DNA of 64,000 nt from Burkholderia sp. OK233 (GTDB taxonomy: Bacteria > Pseudomonadota > Gammaproteobacteria > Burkholderiales > Burkholderiaceae): NCBI RefSeq assembly GCF_900230185.1, contig NZ_OCSR01000002.1, positions 2,294,001-2,358,000 on the forward strand. The letters run 5' to 3'. The notes under the pieces were generated by a model. It was not told the origin of the DNA and did no database searches. It saw only the letters and a program-made list of their open reading frames with translations. Positions 8,537 through 17,858 of the stretch are shown piece after piece (position 1 is the first letter of the stretch; each line of letters starts with the position of its first letter). Made by a program: the position numbers and the translations under genes.

Positions 8537-9679
8537 ATGAAAAAGCCGTACGCAGGTGCAAGCTGGTTGGCAGCAGTCGCTTTGAGCATGGTGTCGGTGG
8601 GCGCGACGGCGGCAGAGCAGGTGGTCAAAATCGGTTTGACCGGCCCCTTGACCGGTCCGCAGGCCGCCATCGGCAAGGACGACGAAAACGGCGTGAGGAT
8701 GGCGATCGAGCGTCTGAATGCCCAGGGGCTTGTGATCGGCGGCCAGAAAACCCGTTTCGAACTGGTTTCGCAGGATGACGCCGCCGATCCGCGTACCGGC
8801 ATGACGGTTGCGCAAAGCCTGGTCGATGCCAACGTGAAGGTCATCTTCGGACCGTTCAATTCGGGGGTCGCGATTCCGATTTCAAACCTGGTGAACGTGT
8901 CCGGAATCGTGATGGCGACCGTCGCGTCGAATCCATCGATCACGCAACACGGCTATCCGTTCGTGTTTCGCATCTCCGCCAGCGATACGCAACTGGGCAG
9001 CCGGATGGGTGAATTTGCGGCAAAGGAACTGAAGATCAAGCGCATCGCGGTGATTGACGATCGCACCGCATATGGCCAGGGCCTCGCCGATGAATTCGTC
9101 AATGCCGCTAAAGCCAACGGCATCGAGATTGTCGATCGGGAATATACGACCGATAAGGCGACCGACTTCGTCTCGATCCTCACACACGTCAAGGGCGCGA
9201 ACGCGGAAGGGATTTTCTATGGCGGTTACTACGCGCAAGCCGGTGCGCTGCGCAAACAGATGAAGCGCCTTGCGATGAACGGCTATCTCCTCGGCGGCGA
9301 TGCCATGTGCAACGCCGAACTGGCGAAACTCGGCGGCGATGCGGTCGATACACGCGTGTATTGCCCGCAAGGCCGCCCGGTGCTCGATCAGACACCCCAG
9401 GGCCGTCAGTTCAAGGCGGACTACAAGCAACGCTTTCATACTGACCCGTTGACCTACAGTGCGGCCTTGTACGATGGCGTGAATATCGTGGCGCAGGCAA
9501 TGCAGAAAGCCAATTCGATCGAACCGGCCCAGTATCGTGCTGCGCTCGCCGGCATCGATTCTCATGGTGTTTCAGGGCACTACCGGTTTGACAAAAACCG
9601 CGACCTGACGGACTCGCCAATCACGATTTATACCTATCGAAATGGTGAGCCTACACCGCTGGCGTCGACGCTGCCGTAG
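8537..9679 (+). CDS. Branched-chain amino-acid-type ABC transporter substrate-binding protein
   Basis: A 380-residue type I periplasmic binding protein (LivJ/Leu-Ile-Val family). Residues 1-26 form a signal peptide ending in A-T-A-A. The mature start V-K-I-G-L-T-G-P-L-T-G-P-Q and the later A-V-I-D-D-R-T-A-Y-G-Q-G are diagnostic. GGAG precedes the ATG at good distance. No permease or ATPase gene lies next to it, so it must use a transporter encoded elsewhere or serve in sensing. It is flanked by two paralogous LysR genes and shares operator sequence with the ureohydrolase gene, suggesting a guanidino or amino compound as ligand (inference). Confidence 0.93.
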   Translation: MKKPYAGASWLAAVALSMVSVGATAAEQVVKIGLTGPLTGPQAAIGKDDENGVRMAIERLNAQGLVIGGQKTRFELVSQDDAADPRTGMTVAQSLVDANVKVIFGPFNSGVAIPISNLVNVSGIVMATVASNPSITQHGYPFVFRISASDTQLGSRMGEFAAKELKIKRIAVIDDRTAYGQGLADEFVNAAKANGIEIVDREYTTDKATDFVSILTHVKGANAEGIFYGGYYAQAGALRKQMKRLAMNGYLLGGDAMCNAELAKLGGDAVDTRVYCPQGRPVLDQTPQGRQFKADYKQRFHTDPLTYSAALYDGVNIVAQAMQKANSIEPAQYRAALAGIDSHGVSGHYRFDKNRDLTDSPITIYTYRNGEPTPLASTLP

Positions 9680-9733
9680 GTTCATGTCGGCCAACCATGG
9701 CGAAGGGTCGTGCCGCATGACACTGCGGCAGCC

Positions 9734-10675
9734 CTATGCCATGAGTGCCGTCCGCTGAACCATACGGTAGCTTTCCATCAGGTCGATCATGAAGACCTGC
9801 AGGATGGTAGGGGGCGCGGCGGCCCGCCGTGTGATCGCGCAAAATGGCCAATGCGAGCCGAGCTGCTCCGGACGGATCTGATGCATCTCGCCGCGCGCGA
9901 CCCAACGGGCAGCGTAGTGAATCGGCAGAAATCCGATGTAAGCACCCGATAAAATAAGGATGGCCTGCGCTTCGATATTGTCGACGGTTGCTGCGGCCTT
10001 GCTCACTTTGAGCATTCGCAGGTCGTGCTGCTGCAGATATCCCCGCGCTACGACACGGCTGGACGCGATGGCCTCGTCGAGCGCGGCGTCGCCAGGCGAT
10101 TGGCCGGCGAGCGCGTGACCCTTGCCGCAATATAGACCGTCCGGTTCACAATACAGGTCAGTGTAGGTCAGCCCCGGCACGTGAAGCGGAAAATGCCCGA
10201 CTGCGATATGCAACCGGCCGTCCAGCACACGTTCTTCCAGTTCGGCGGGCGTGCCGACGTAGACATCCAGATGCACGTCGTGCCCTCTCGACACGAACGC
10301 TTGCAGCGCCTGCGGCAGCGGCGAGGCCGAGTCGGTCACCGTGTTGTCAATGATGCCGAGGTACAGCTTTCCTGAGATGTGCTTCTTTAACGCATCCGTA
10401 TCCACACAGAAGCTCTCTACCGCCACTTGCAGCCGCTGCGCGGCCTCGAACGTGGCCACGCCATGTTCGGTGAGGCGAAAGCCGCTCCGCCCCCGCTCGC
10501 AAAGCTTGAGCCCCAGGCGCGTTTCGAGCGTCGTCATCTGCTCGCTGATTGTCGACTGGCTAACGTTCAGGGTCGCCTGGGCCGCGGAAAATCCGCCGCA
10601 CCGTACCACCGTCATGAAAACCCTCAGTAGCTTGAGGTCCACGTCCTGCAACTGGATCACGGTAGTTGCTCCCAT
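9734..10675 (-). CDS. LysR-family transcriptional regulator (paralogue of the one at 7385)
   Basis: A 313-residue LysR regulator. The HTH region reads D-L-K-L-L-R-V-F-M-T-V-V-R-C-G-G-F and S-Q-S-T-I-S-E-Q-M, followed by L-E-T-R-L-G-L-K-L-C-E-R-G-R. Its effector domain aligns along its length with the regulator at 7385-8308, so the two arose by duplication and now flank the orphan binding-protein gene. It is divergent from the aldehyde dehydrogenase gene and probably controls the dehydrogenase-permease-oxidoreductase set downstream. Its upstream region does not contain the TTCGG-N6-CCGAA dyad, so the two regulators probably have different operators. Confidence 0.92.
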   Translation of the reverse strand: MGATTVIQLQDVDLKLLRVFMTVVRCGGFSAAQATLNVSQSTISEQMTTLETRLGLKLCERGRSGFRLTEHGVATFEAAQRLQVAVESFCVDTDALKKHISGKLYLGIIDNTVTDSASPLPQALQAFVSRGHDVHLDVYVGTPAELEERVLDGRLHIAVGHFPLHVPGLTYTDLYCEPDGLYCGKGHALAGQSPGDAALDEAIASSRVVARGYLQQHDLRMLKVSKAAATVDNIEAQAILILSGAYIGFLPIHYAARWVARGEMHQIRPEQLGSHWPFCAITRRAAAPPTILQVFMIDLMESYRMVQRTALMA

Positions 10676-10844
10676 TGCGCCGCTTGCTTCGACATTCCCG
10701 ATATGAACATCTGATTCACGTGATTTTTACCTCCTGCCTTGTCGTCCATAGTCTCTCAAAACACCGCGCTGCCACAAGCCGCGTTTATATCGATGGACCC
10801 CGGTCGCTTTTGAACGGCTGAACCTGTCGGCTACAACGCAGGAT

Positions 10845-10860
10845 CCACGAACAATCGTGG
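10845..10860. promoter_or_regulatory. Inverted repeat CCACGA-N4-TCGTGG upstream of aldehyde dehydrogenase
   Basis: A perfect 6-bp inverted repeat with a 4-base spacer lies in the 265-base space between the divergent LysR gene (start 10675) and the aldehyde dehydrogenase (start 10941). Position suggests a regulator site; a chance dyad of this size is also possible. A similar CCACGT-N5-ACGTGG lies at 12496-12512, before the permease gene. Confidence 0.3.
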
Positions 10861-10940
10861 CAGGAACAGGCGGACCTCTCTGCACGAAACCGGCCCATGA
10901 GAGGCCGAATAGCAGTCAATCCGTAAGACAGGAGACAATG

Positions 10941-12449
10941 ATGGACAAGGTCGTACAGCATTACCTGGAGACGTTCGGCATCCGGGAAGAGACACAACGC
11001 TTTCTCACCAGGCCGCAGAAAATGTTGATTGGCGGTGCGTGGGTGCCGCAAGGCGACCGCGAATCCTGCGCGGTGCTCGAACCCTCCACCGCGGGCGTGA
11101 TCACGCACATTCCCCTGGGCACGACCGCCGATCTGGATCGTGCGGTCGACGCTGCCCGCAAGCAGTTCGACGGTGGACCGTGGAGAAAGCTCAAACCCCT
11201 TCAGCGTGAACGGCTGCTGCATCGCCTCGCCGATCTGATCGAAGCGAACGCAACGGAGTTGGCCGAGATCGAATCGATCGACGTAGGCAAGTCTGTCGCC
11301 AATGCGCGCGACGTCGACGTACAAGGCACGATCGATACTTTCCGCTATTTCGCCGGTTGGGCGTCGAAGCTCCACGGCCGTACGGTAGAACCCTCCCTGC
11401 CTGGTGAATACGTTGCCTACACGCGCAAGGAGCCCATCGGCGTGGTCGGCGTCATCGTGCCGTGGAACTTCCCGCTGCAAACCATGGCGTGGAAAGTTGC
11501 GGCGGCGCTCGCTGCCGGTTGTACGACCGTAATCAAACCCGCCGAACTCACGTCGCTGTCCACACTTCGCTTCGCGGAGTTGGTGCAGGAGGCTGGAATT
11601 CCGGATGGCGTCGTGAACGTCATAACGGGGCGAGGGCGCGAAATTGGCGCGGCGATGGCCGCGCATCCGGGCATCGACAAGATCACGTTCACCGGTTCCA
11701 CCGAGGTGGGCCGAACTGTCGGGCAAGCGGCCGTGGGCGGCATTAAACGTATGACACTAGAACTGGGCGGCAAGTCGCCGGTACTCGTGCTCGAGGACGC
11801 CGACATCGAAGCGGCGGCCCAGGCCGTAGCAAACGGCGTCTTCTTCAATTCTGGACAGGTCTGCGATGCGGGCACGCGGGTGTACATCCAGCGCGGCATT
11901 CACGACAGGTTCATTAGCGCGCTAGTCGAGCACACGCGTAAGTTGAAGATCGCACCAGGCCTCGATCGGGATTGCTTCATCAGCCCGCTCGTTTCCGCGC
12001 TGCAGAAGGATCGCGTCTCGTCCTATATCGAAGCCGGGCGGCGCGAAGGCGCGGAAATTGTGCATGGCGGCCATGTACTGGACCGGCCAGGCTACTTCGT
12101 CGAACCGACCATCTTTACGCATTGCCGCAGCGACATGAAGATCGTCCGTGAAGAAATCTTCGGACCTGTGCTGGTGACCGCCCCCTTTGACGATCTGGGC
12201 GATGCGTTGTCGCAGGCGAATGATTCGCCGTACGGTCTTGCTGCCGCGATCTACTCCAATGACCTGAACCGCGTTCATAAACTGATCCCGCAACTGCGCG
12301 CGGGTACCGTCTACGTCAATGCCCATAGCACGATCGATCCGTCGATGCCGTTCGGCGGATTCAAGGAATCCGGCTTTGGCAAAGACCTCGGCCCCGAGCA
12401 ACTCGATCATCTGATGGAGAGCAAGGCGGTCTGGATCACGCTGCATTGA
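10941..12449 (+). CDS. NAD(P)-dependent aldehyde dehydrogenase (betaine-aldehyde/phenylacetaldehyde DH-like)
   Basis: A 502-residue member of the ALDH superfamily that oxidises an aldehyde to the acid in the cytoplasm. Catalytic Cys308 lies in F-F-N-S-G-Q-V-C-D, general base Glu274 in L-E-L-G-G-K-S-P, Asn176 in V-P-W-N-F-P, and the cofactor-loop F-T-G-S-T-E-V-G is present. Two adjacent ATG codons occur at 10938 and 10941; the second is better spaced from GGAGA at 10931. It is followed by an NCS1 permease and a GMC alcohol dehydrogenase. Together they look like an uptake plus alcohol-to-aldehyde-to-acid route similar to choline oxidation, but the substrate is not shown by sequence. Confidence 0.93.
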   Translation: MDKVVQHYLETFGIREETQRFLTRPQKMLIGGAWVPQGDRESCAVLEPSTAGVITHIPLGTTADLDRAVDAARKQFDGGPWRKLKPLQRERLLHRLADLIEANATELAEIESIDVGKSVANARDVDVQGTIDTFRYFAGWASKLHGRTVEPSLPGEYVAYTRKEPIGVVGVIVPWNFPLQTMAWKVAAALAAGCTTVIKPAELTSLSTLRFAELVQEAGIPDGVVNVITGRGREIGAAMAAHPGIDKITFTGSTEVGRTVGQAAVGGIKRMTLELGGKSPVLVLEDADIEAAAQAVANGVFFNSGQVCDAGTRVYIQRGIHDRFISALVEHTRKLKIAPGLDRDCFISPLVSALQKDRVSSYIEAGRREGAEIVHGGHVLDRPGYFVEPTIFTHCRSDMKIVREEIFGPVLVTAPFDDLGDALSQANDSPYGLAAAIYSNDLNRVHKLIPQLRAGTVYVNAHSTIDPSMPFGGFKESGFGKDLGPEQLDHLMESKAVWITLH

Positions 12450-12581
12450 ACCGTCAATCCGCCGAAGGCGTCTCCAGATGAACGTGAGCCAGGCACCACG
12501 TGACGAACGTGGCGCCGCGGCCAGCACGCATGTCGGATCAAATCTTTTCCATCAACCTCTCATTGCTGTCAGGGGTACATG

Positions 12582-14105
12582 ATGCAAGCAACAGACGAAG
12601 TAGTTAAAAGCACGGTAGTTGGCGTCGAGCATGGCGCCATCGAAGGTCATTCGATCGATTTCATTCCGGATAGCGAAAGAACCGACAGATTGTCCAGGCA
12701 GGGGCCATTCTGGTTTCTGGGTAATTTCACGTTCTTCACCATGACAATCGGCTTTGTGGGTCCCAGCATTGGCCTGAGCGCGCTGTGGACCACGATAGCC
12801 GGCACGCTCGGCATCATGTTCGGCACCTTGTTCATGGCCTTTCACGGCTCGCAAGGGCCACATCTCGGCTTGCCGCAGATGATCCAGTCGAGAGCGCAAT
12901 TCGGTTATCGCGGGGTCATCGTCGTTCTGTTGGCGACGCTCTTCGTGTTTGCGGGATTCAACATCGTCAATCTCGTGCTGATGATGCAAGGTCTCAAGGC
13001 ATTGTTCAATTGGGACCCCGTCAAGGTGGCGTTGGCCGTGACTGTGCCGGCTTCGGTTCTGGCGATTCTCGGCCACGACTGGATGCACCGCAGTTTCAAA
13101 TGGGCGTTGTATCTGTCGCTTCCTCTCTACGGTCTGGTCACGGTGGCCGTCCTGATGCACTGGGTGCCCGACGTGCCCCTCGCCGCCGTCGCACCGGGCG
13201 CGACACCGACGCCACCGCTGGGCTTCAACTGGATTGCGTTCATTGCGCAATTCGCGGCCGCCGCCAGCTACAACATCGCTTACGCACCGTATGTATCCGA
13301 CTACTCGCGCTACCTGCCGAAAAACACGCCGAGCGGCAAGCTGATCGCGGCGGTGTTCCTCGGCGCATCCCTGTCGGGTGCGTGGATGATCGCGATTGGC
13401 GGCTGGCTCGCGGACCATCTGCACGCGACCGATGTGCTGGTCGCATTGAGTCAGGTGGGTAACGACCTGGCGCCGGGGATGGGAAGTGTTGTGGTCGGCG
13501 TCACGATTCTGGCGTTTCTGCCGGTGATCGCAATGAACATCTATAGCGCCAAACTGACGGCTATCACGGCACTCGATTCGTTCAAGAAAGTCCAGCCGAC
13601 GCCCAAGGCTCGCATTCTGGCGATTCTCTTTGTGGTGATCCTTCAGCTGGGTGTTGCGCTCAGCATCTATACCTCGGGTAAGGGGCTCTCCGTCCTGAAT
13701 ATTTACCTCGTCGTCATGCTGTATTTTCTCGTGCCCTGGACCGCTGTCAATCTGACGGACTACTTCTTCGTCCGCAAGGGTCGCTATGCCATTCCGCACT
13801 TCTTCATGCCTCACAACAATCTGTACGGGACATGGGGCGCGCGCGGTCTGATTGCGTACGCAATCGGCTTTGTGGCGATGATTCCGTTCTTCTGCGTTCT
13901 CGACGGCGCCAACGAAGTGTATGTGGGTCCGCTTGCCCGTGCGATGGGTGGCGTCGATCTGGCGTGGCTGGTCGGTCTGTTCGTCTCGGGCATCGCCTAC
14001 TACGCCTTGTCGCGCTCGCTCGATCTGAAGTATGAGGAATCGGTGATCGCTCATATCGAGAAGACATCACCGCAATACACCACCGGCGACAAGGGTCGCT
14101 ACTGA
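12582..14105 (+). CDS. NCS1-family permease (purine/cytosine/allantoin/thiamine type)
   Basis: A 507-residue inner-membrane protein with about twelve hydrophobic segments. It belongs to the nucleobase-cation-symport-1 family, recognisable from F-W-F-L-G-N-F-T-F-F near residue 40, the segment A-A-S-Y-N-I-A-Y-A-P-Y-V-S-D-Y-S-R-Y-L-P in the middle, and W-T-A-V-N-L-T-D-Y-F toward the end. Family members import nucleobases, allantoin, hydantoins or pyridoxine-type compounds with protons or sodium. Of the paired ATG codons 12579/12582, the second is better spaced from AGGGG at 12571. It lies between the aldehyde dehydrogenase and the GMC oxidoreductase on the same strand, so it probably imports the compound they oxidise. 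Confidence 0.92.
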   Translation: MQATDEVVKSTVVGVEHGAIEGHSIDFIPDSERTDRLSRQGPFWFLGNFTFFTMTIGFVGPSIGLSALWTTIAGTLGIMFGTLFMAFHGSQGPHLGLPQMIQSRAQFGYRGVIVVLLATLFVFAGFNIVNLVLMMQGLKALFNWDPVKVALAVTVPASVLAILGHDWMHRSFKWALYLSLPLYGLVTVAVLMHWVPDVPLAAVAPGATPTPPLGFNWIAFIAQFAAAASYNIAYAPYVSDYSRYLPKNTPSGKLIAAVFLGASLSGAWMIAIGGWLADHLHATDVLVALSQVGNDLAPGMGSVVVGVTILAFLPVIAMNIYSAKLTAITALDSFKKVQPTPKARILAILFVVILQLGVALSIYTSGKGLSVLNIYLVVMLYFLVPWTAVNLTDYFFVRKGRYAIPHFFMPHNNLYGTWGARGLIAYAIGFVAMIPFFCVLDGANEVYVGPLARAMGGVDLAWLVGLFVSGIAYYALSRSLDLKYEESVIAHIEKTSPQYTTGDKGRY

Positions 14106-14148
14106 AATACGGACGACCCCGTCAAGATCTGGAAATCAGGAAAATATC

Positions 14149-15840
14149 ATGGTTACCGAGCAATTCGATTACATCATTGTGGGCGCCGGATCGGCCGGAT
14201 GTGTGTTGGCCAACCGGCTTACCGAGGACCCGGCGGTCCGCGTTCTGGTGCTGGAATACGGCGGTAGCGATCGCAGCGTCATCATTCAGATGCCCAGCGC
14301 GTTTTCGATGCCGATGAATACGGCCAAGTACAACTGGCGTTATCAGACCGCGCCCGAGGCTCATCTGAATGGCCGGCAGTTGCATTGCCCACGTGGCAAG
14401 GTACTGGGAGGATCGTCGTCGATCAATGGCCTCGTCTATATTCGCGGCCACGCTTGCGACTTCGACGAATGGGAGGAACTGGGTGCGCGAGGTTGGGGTT
14501 ACCGCAACTGTTTGCCCTATTTTCGCCGCGCCGAGACCTACAAGTTCGGCGGCGACGAGTACCGTGGCGCGGAGGGGCCGCTGAGCACCAACAACGGCAA
14601 CAACATGGAGAATCCGCTGTACGGTGCGTGGATCGAGGCGGGGGCAGAGGCCGGATACATCAAGACGGAGGACTGTAACGGCCATATGCAAGAAGGCTTC
14701 GGTGCGATGCACATGACCGTCAAGGATGGTGTGCGCTGGTCGACCGCGAACGCCTACTTGCGCCCTGCCATGAAGCGGCCGAATCTGACCGTAGTGACGA
14801 ATGCGATGACACGTCACGTGATTCTCGAGGGCAAGCGCGCCGTTGGGGTCGCATACGATCAAGGCGGGCGCACGCATGTCGCACGGTGCCATTCTGAAGT
14901 ATTGATCGCCTCGGGTCCAATCGGCTCGCCGCACCTGCTGCAACGTTCAGGCATCGGGCCGGCCGACGTGCTGCGAAAGGCGGGGATCGAGGTCCGGCAC
15001 GACCTGCCCGGGGTCGGCGAGAACCTCCAGGATCACGCGGAAATCTATATCCAGTACGCGTGCAAGGAGCCCGTGACGCTCAACGCGAAAATGGACCCGT
15101 TTAGCAAATTCATGATTGGGTTGCGCTGGCTCCTTTTCAAGGATGGCCTGGGCGCCAGTAACCATTTCGAGGCGGGCGGATTCATCCGTTCCGAAGCCGG
15201 GTTGCGCTGGCCGGACATTCAATTCCATTTCTTGCCGGCGGCCATGCGCTATGACGGCGATAAGCCGTTCAAGGGACACGGATTCATGGTGCTGACCGGG
15301 CCGAACAAACCGAAGAGCCGAGGCCACGTGCGAGCGGTGTCAGCCGATCCCTATACGCATCCGGAGATCCGCTTCAACTACCTGGATCGGGAGGAGGACC
15401 GGGAAGGATTTCGACGCTGCGTGCGCTTGACCCGGGAGATCATCGGGCAGCCGGCCATGGACCGCTTTCGTGATGTTGAACTCGCTCCCGGACCGGACGT
15501 GCAAACGGATGAGCAGATCGATGCCTTCGTCAGGGCGAACCTTGAAAGTACGATGCATCCGTGCGGTTCATGTCGCATGGGAGAGGATGACATGGCTGTG
15601 GTCGATTCCGAGTTACGGGTTCGCGGCATTGAAGGCTTGCGAGTCATCGATTCATCTGTTTTCCCGACTGAACCCAATGGCAATCTGAACGCGCCGACGA
15701 TCATGCTTGCTGAACGCGCTTCGGATCTGGTCCGTGCGGCGTCTATGCTGCCCGCGTCCGATGCCGACGTGGGCTTGGCAGAAGGATGGGAGACGCGGCA
15801 ACGCACGCGTGCGCCGACTCGAGATTTGCATGTCGGGTAG
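14149..15840 (+). CDS. GMC-family FAD oxidoreductase (choline dehydrogenase-like)
   Basis: A 563-residue flavoprotein oxidising a primary alcohol. The N-terminal dinucleotide motif I-I-V-G-A-G-S-A-G-C, the GMC signature P-R-G-K-V-L-G-G-S-S-S-I-N-G, and the C-terminal active-site pair His470 (S-T-M-H-P-C-G-S-C-R-M-G) and Asn514 (N-L-N-A-P-T) are all present. Length and motifs match BetA-type choline dehydrogenases and related polyethylene glycol or alkanol dehydrogenases. The last 40 residues are unlike a typical BetA tail. It is third in the aldehyde dehydrogenase-permease-GMC set and probably supplies the aldehyde used by the first gene. Confidence 0.92.
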   Translation: MVTEQFDYIIVGAGSAGCVLANRLTEDPAVRVLVLEYGGSDRSVIIQMPSAFSMPMNTAKYNWRYQTAPEAHLNGRQLHCPRGKVLGGSSSINGLVYIRGHACDFDEWEELGARGWGYRNCLPYFRRAETYKFGGDEYRGAEGPLSTNNGNNMENPLYGAWIEAGAEAGYIKTEDCNGHMQEGFGAMHMTVKDGVRWSTANAYLRPAMKRPNLTVVTNAMTRHVILEGKRAVGVAYDQGGRTHVARCHSEVLIASGPIGSPHLLQRSGIGPADVLRKAGIEVRHDLPGVGENLQDHAEIYIQYACKEPVTLNAKMDPFSKFMIGLRWLLFKDGLGASNHFEAGGFIRSEAGLRWPDIQFHFLPAAMRYDGDKPFKGHGFMVLTGPNKPKSRGHVRAVSADPYTHPEIRFNYLDREEDREGFRRCVRLTREIIGQPAMDRFRDVELAPGPDVQTDEQIDAFVRANLESTMHPCGSCRMGEDDMAVVDSELRVRGIEGLRVIDSSVFPTEPNGNLNAPTIMLAERASDLVRAASMLPASDADVGLAEGWETRQRTRAPTRDLHVG

Positions 15841-16006
15841 AGCGATCGGGGCCCTGAAGCGGCGGTCTCTTTCCGGGTAATCGAGCGGCAGAAACCAGTT
15901 TGATGGCGGCCGTCCGACGATGGGCGAGAAGGACAGCGAAAGCGTATGATTGCCCGATCAGCGCTGCCTCTCGTCCTGTCTTGCTTCAACTGCCTGGATC
16001 GCCAGT

Positions 16007-17017
16007 ATGGATACCGAACATCTGAGGATTTTCGTCGAAGTCGTTCAGCAAGGCAGCTTTGCTGCGGCGGCGCGCAAATTCGATATCGACCCGTCGGCGG
16101 CAACGCGCGCGGTGACCTCGCTCGAAAAGGATCTGGGACTGAGGTTGCTCGAACGCACGACGCGCCAACTGGTACTCACCGAGGCAGGTAAGGTCTATCA
16201 CGAGAAAGCCTGCACGATCCTGCGAGAACTTCAGTACGCCGCCGACGAAGCGCGCGATCTTGCGGGGCGCCCTGCCGGCGTCGTGAGAGTCACCACCTCG
16301 GTCACGTACGGACAGGCCGTCATCCTGAAGTTGCTTCCCGCGCTACGCGAAACCTACCCCGCGCTCGAAATCGACTTGCTGCTCTCGGACTCGGTCGTCG
16401 ACCTGTTGGCCGAACGCGTCGACGTAGCGGTGCGCCTGCGTCAGGAGACCGATACGTCGTTGATCGGCACCCGGCTCGCCAAGATTCGCTACCTCGTCTG
16501 CGCGAGTCCGGCGTATCTGGCGCAACACGGCCGCGTGCGGATGCCAGGCGAACTGGCGGAACGCGATTGCCTGCGCTGTTCGTTGCGCGGATATCGAACG
16601 CAATGGAAATTCCGCAACCCTGCAGGCAATGTGCAAGCAGTCGACGTGGGGGGCTGGCTGGTTGTGTCCAATTCGCTCGCATTGCAGCGGACTGCGCTGG
16701 ATGGTCTTGGTCCCGCTTTGCTTCCGGACTGGCTCGTGACGGATGATCTGACGACGGGGCGCCTCGTCAACATGTTTCCGGATTACGAAGTCACGCCGAC
16801 CGACTTCGACAATTCGGTGTGGTTGCTCTATACGTCGCGCTTCTACGTGCCAAGGCGGGTCAGGGCGTTCGTCGAGTTCATCAAACAGCACATTGGCGCA
16901 GGGTTGCCCACCGCTCTCGACACACCTTTGCGGCTATCCGATGCGTTGACCGAATCTGATGCGAGTCAGAGTGCGCTGCTTCAGGACGCACAAGCGTCGA
17001 CCTACTCGCTGACCTGA
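16007..17017 (+). CDS. LysR-family transcriptional regulator
   Basis: A 336-residue LysR regulator of the DsdC/PtxR-like subgroup. The HTH begins at M-D-T-E-H-L-R-I-F-V-E-V-V and runs through G-S-F-A-A-A-A-R-K-F-D and L-E-K-D-L-G-L-R-L-L-E-R-T-T-R. The frame is open to 15950, but the extra 19 residues precede the conserved LysR start and look non-coding, so ATG 16007 is preferred even though its ribosome site is weak. The C-terminal 40 residues extend past the usual family end. It follows the GMC oxidoreductase gene on the same strand with a 166-base gap and probably regulates that set or the exported protein downstream. Confidence 0.9.
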   Translation: MDTEHLRIFVEVVQQGSFAAAARKFDIDPSAATRAVTSLEKDLGLRLLERTTRQLVLTEAGKVYHEKACTILRELQYAADEARDLAGRPAGVVRVTTSVTYGQAVILKLLPALRETYPALEIDLLLSDSVVDLLAERVDVAVRLRQETDTSLIGTRLAKIRYLVCASPAYLAQHGRVRMPGELAERDCLRCSLRGYRTQWKFRNPAGNVQAVDVGGWLVVSNSLALQRTALDGLGPALLPDWLVTDDLTTGRLVNMFPDYEVTPTDFDNSVWLLYTSRFYVPRRVRAFVEFIKQHIGAGLPTALDTPLRLSDALTESDASQSALLQDAQASTYSLT

Positions 17018-17144
17018 TGTGCCGCTTTGCCTCAATGCGAGCGCTGACTCTTGCATTTTCTGCAATGCACCCGTGAGATAAACGGCTGTTCGACGAAAAG
17101 GCGTGCAGGTAGATTGGCTGCTCCACCAACGAGGGAGCGGGTCC

Positions 17145-17831
17145 ATGAATCTCAGTTCTACCGTTGCATCCGGCCGTCGGGCAGCGAACCGTTTCGCACA
17201 GCGGGCCAGCGCGGCCATTAGCAGACGTCCAGCCGGCGTCCTGATCCTCGCCGCGCTTTTGGCCACGCCCTTCGGTGCGCAGTATGCGCATGGAGGTACG
17301 CCGACGTTTGCCGTGTCGAGTCCGGATCTGACCACAGGGCAGTTCGACAAAAAATTCACGTTGAACGCGTTTGGCTGTACCGGTTCGAACGTGTCGCCTC
17401 GCATTCAATGGTCGAACCTGCCGGCTGGAACGCGATCACTGGCTCTGCAGGTGGAAGATCGGGATGCTGCAGCGGGCAATGCATTCTGGCATTGGACCGT
17501 CTACAACATTCCCGCGAGCGAAAACGGCTTGCCGCAGGGCGCTGGAAACGCCGCCGACGCGTTGCCTGCGCTGGCATTCGGCGGCGCAAACGACTTCCTC
17601 GATACGGGTGCGACCGGCGCGAACGGCAATTACGGCGGCCCATGTCCTCCGGTTGGCGAAAAGCCACATCACTATGTGTTTACGCTCTATGCGCTTGCGG
17701 TCGACAACGTGGAGACGGCGAGCGGTATCCCCAAAACGGGCAGTCCTAACCTTCATTCGTTCATCCTGAACAAGGGGCTAGGTGACAAACTCCTCGGCAA
17801 AGCCACGTTCACCGCGACCTATGGACGTTGA
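17145..17831 (+). CDS. Exported PEBP/Raf-kinase-inhibitor-like protein (YbhB/YbcL family)
   Basis: A 228-residue protein of the phosphatidylethanolamine-binding family. A long N-terminal region with Arg residues and a hydrophobic stretch (V-L-I-L-A-A-L-L-A-T-P-F) indicates an export signal, cleaved near Y-A-H-G-G. The family motifs are S-P-R-I-Q-W-S-N-L-P-A-G-T, H-W-T-V-Y-N-I-P and Y-G-G-P-C-P-P-V-G, followed by H-H-Y-V-F-T-L-Y-A-L. These form the small anion-binding pocket. GAGGGAGCGG precedes the chosen ATG; the frame runs back to 17103. The biological ligand is unknown for bacterial members. It is followed closely by an FSH hydrolase gene (gap 27 bases), probably cotranscribed. Confidence 0.9.
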   Translation: MNLSSTVASGRRAANRFAQRASAAISRRPAGVLILAALLATPFGAQYAHGGTPTFAVSSPDLTTGQFDKKFTLNAFGCTGSNVSPRIQWSNLPAGTRSLALQVEDRDAAAGNAFWHWTVYNIPASENGLPQGAGNAADALPALAFGGANDFLDTGATGANGNYGGPCPPVGEKPHHYVFTLYALAVDNVETASGIPKTGSPNLHSFILNKGLGDKLLGKATFTATYGR

Positions 17832-17858
17832 AACGATGACGTGTCCCACGAGGCGATC

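Noticed and set aside
10785..11726. Minus-strand open frame opposite the aldehyde dehydrogenase
   Set aside because: No family motif and no ribosome site; the plus strand has all ALDH catalytic motifs.
12552..14054. Long minus-strand open frame opposite the NCS1 permease
   Set aside because: Its composition (His, Arg, Gln, Asp rich, no hydrophobic core) is that of antisense to membrane helices; the plus strand encodes a full permease.
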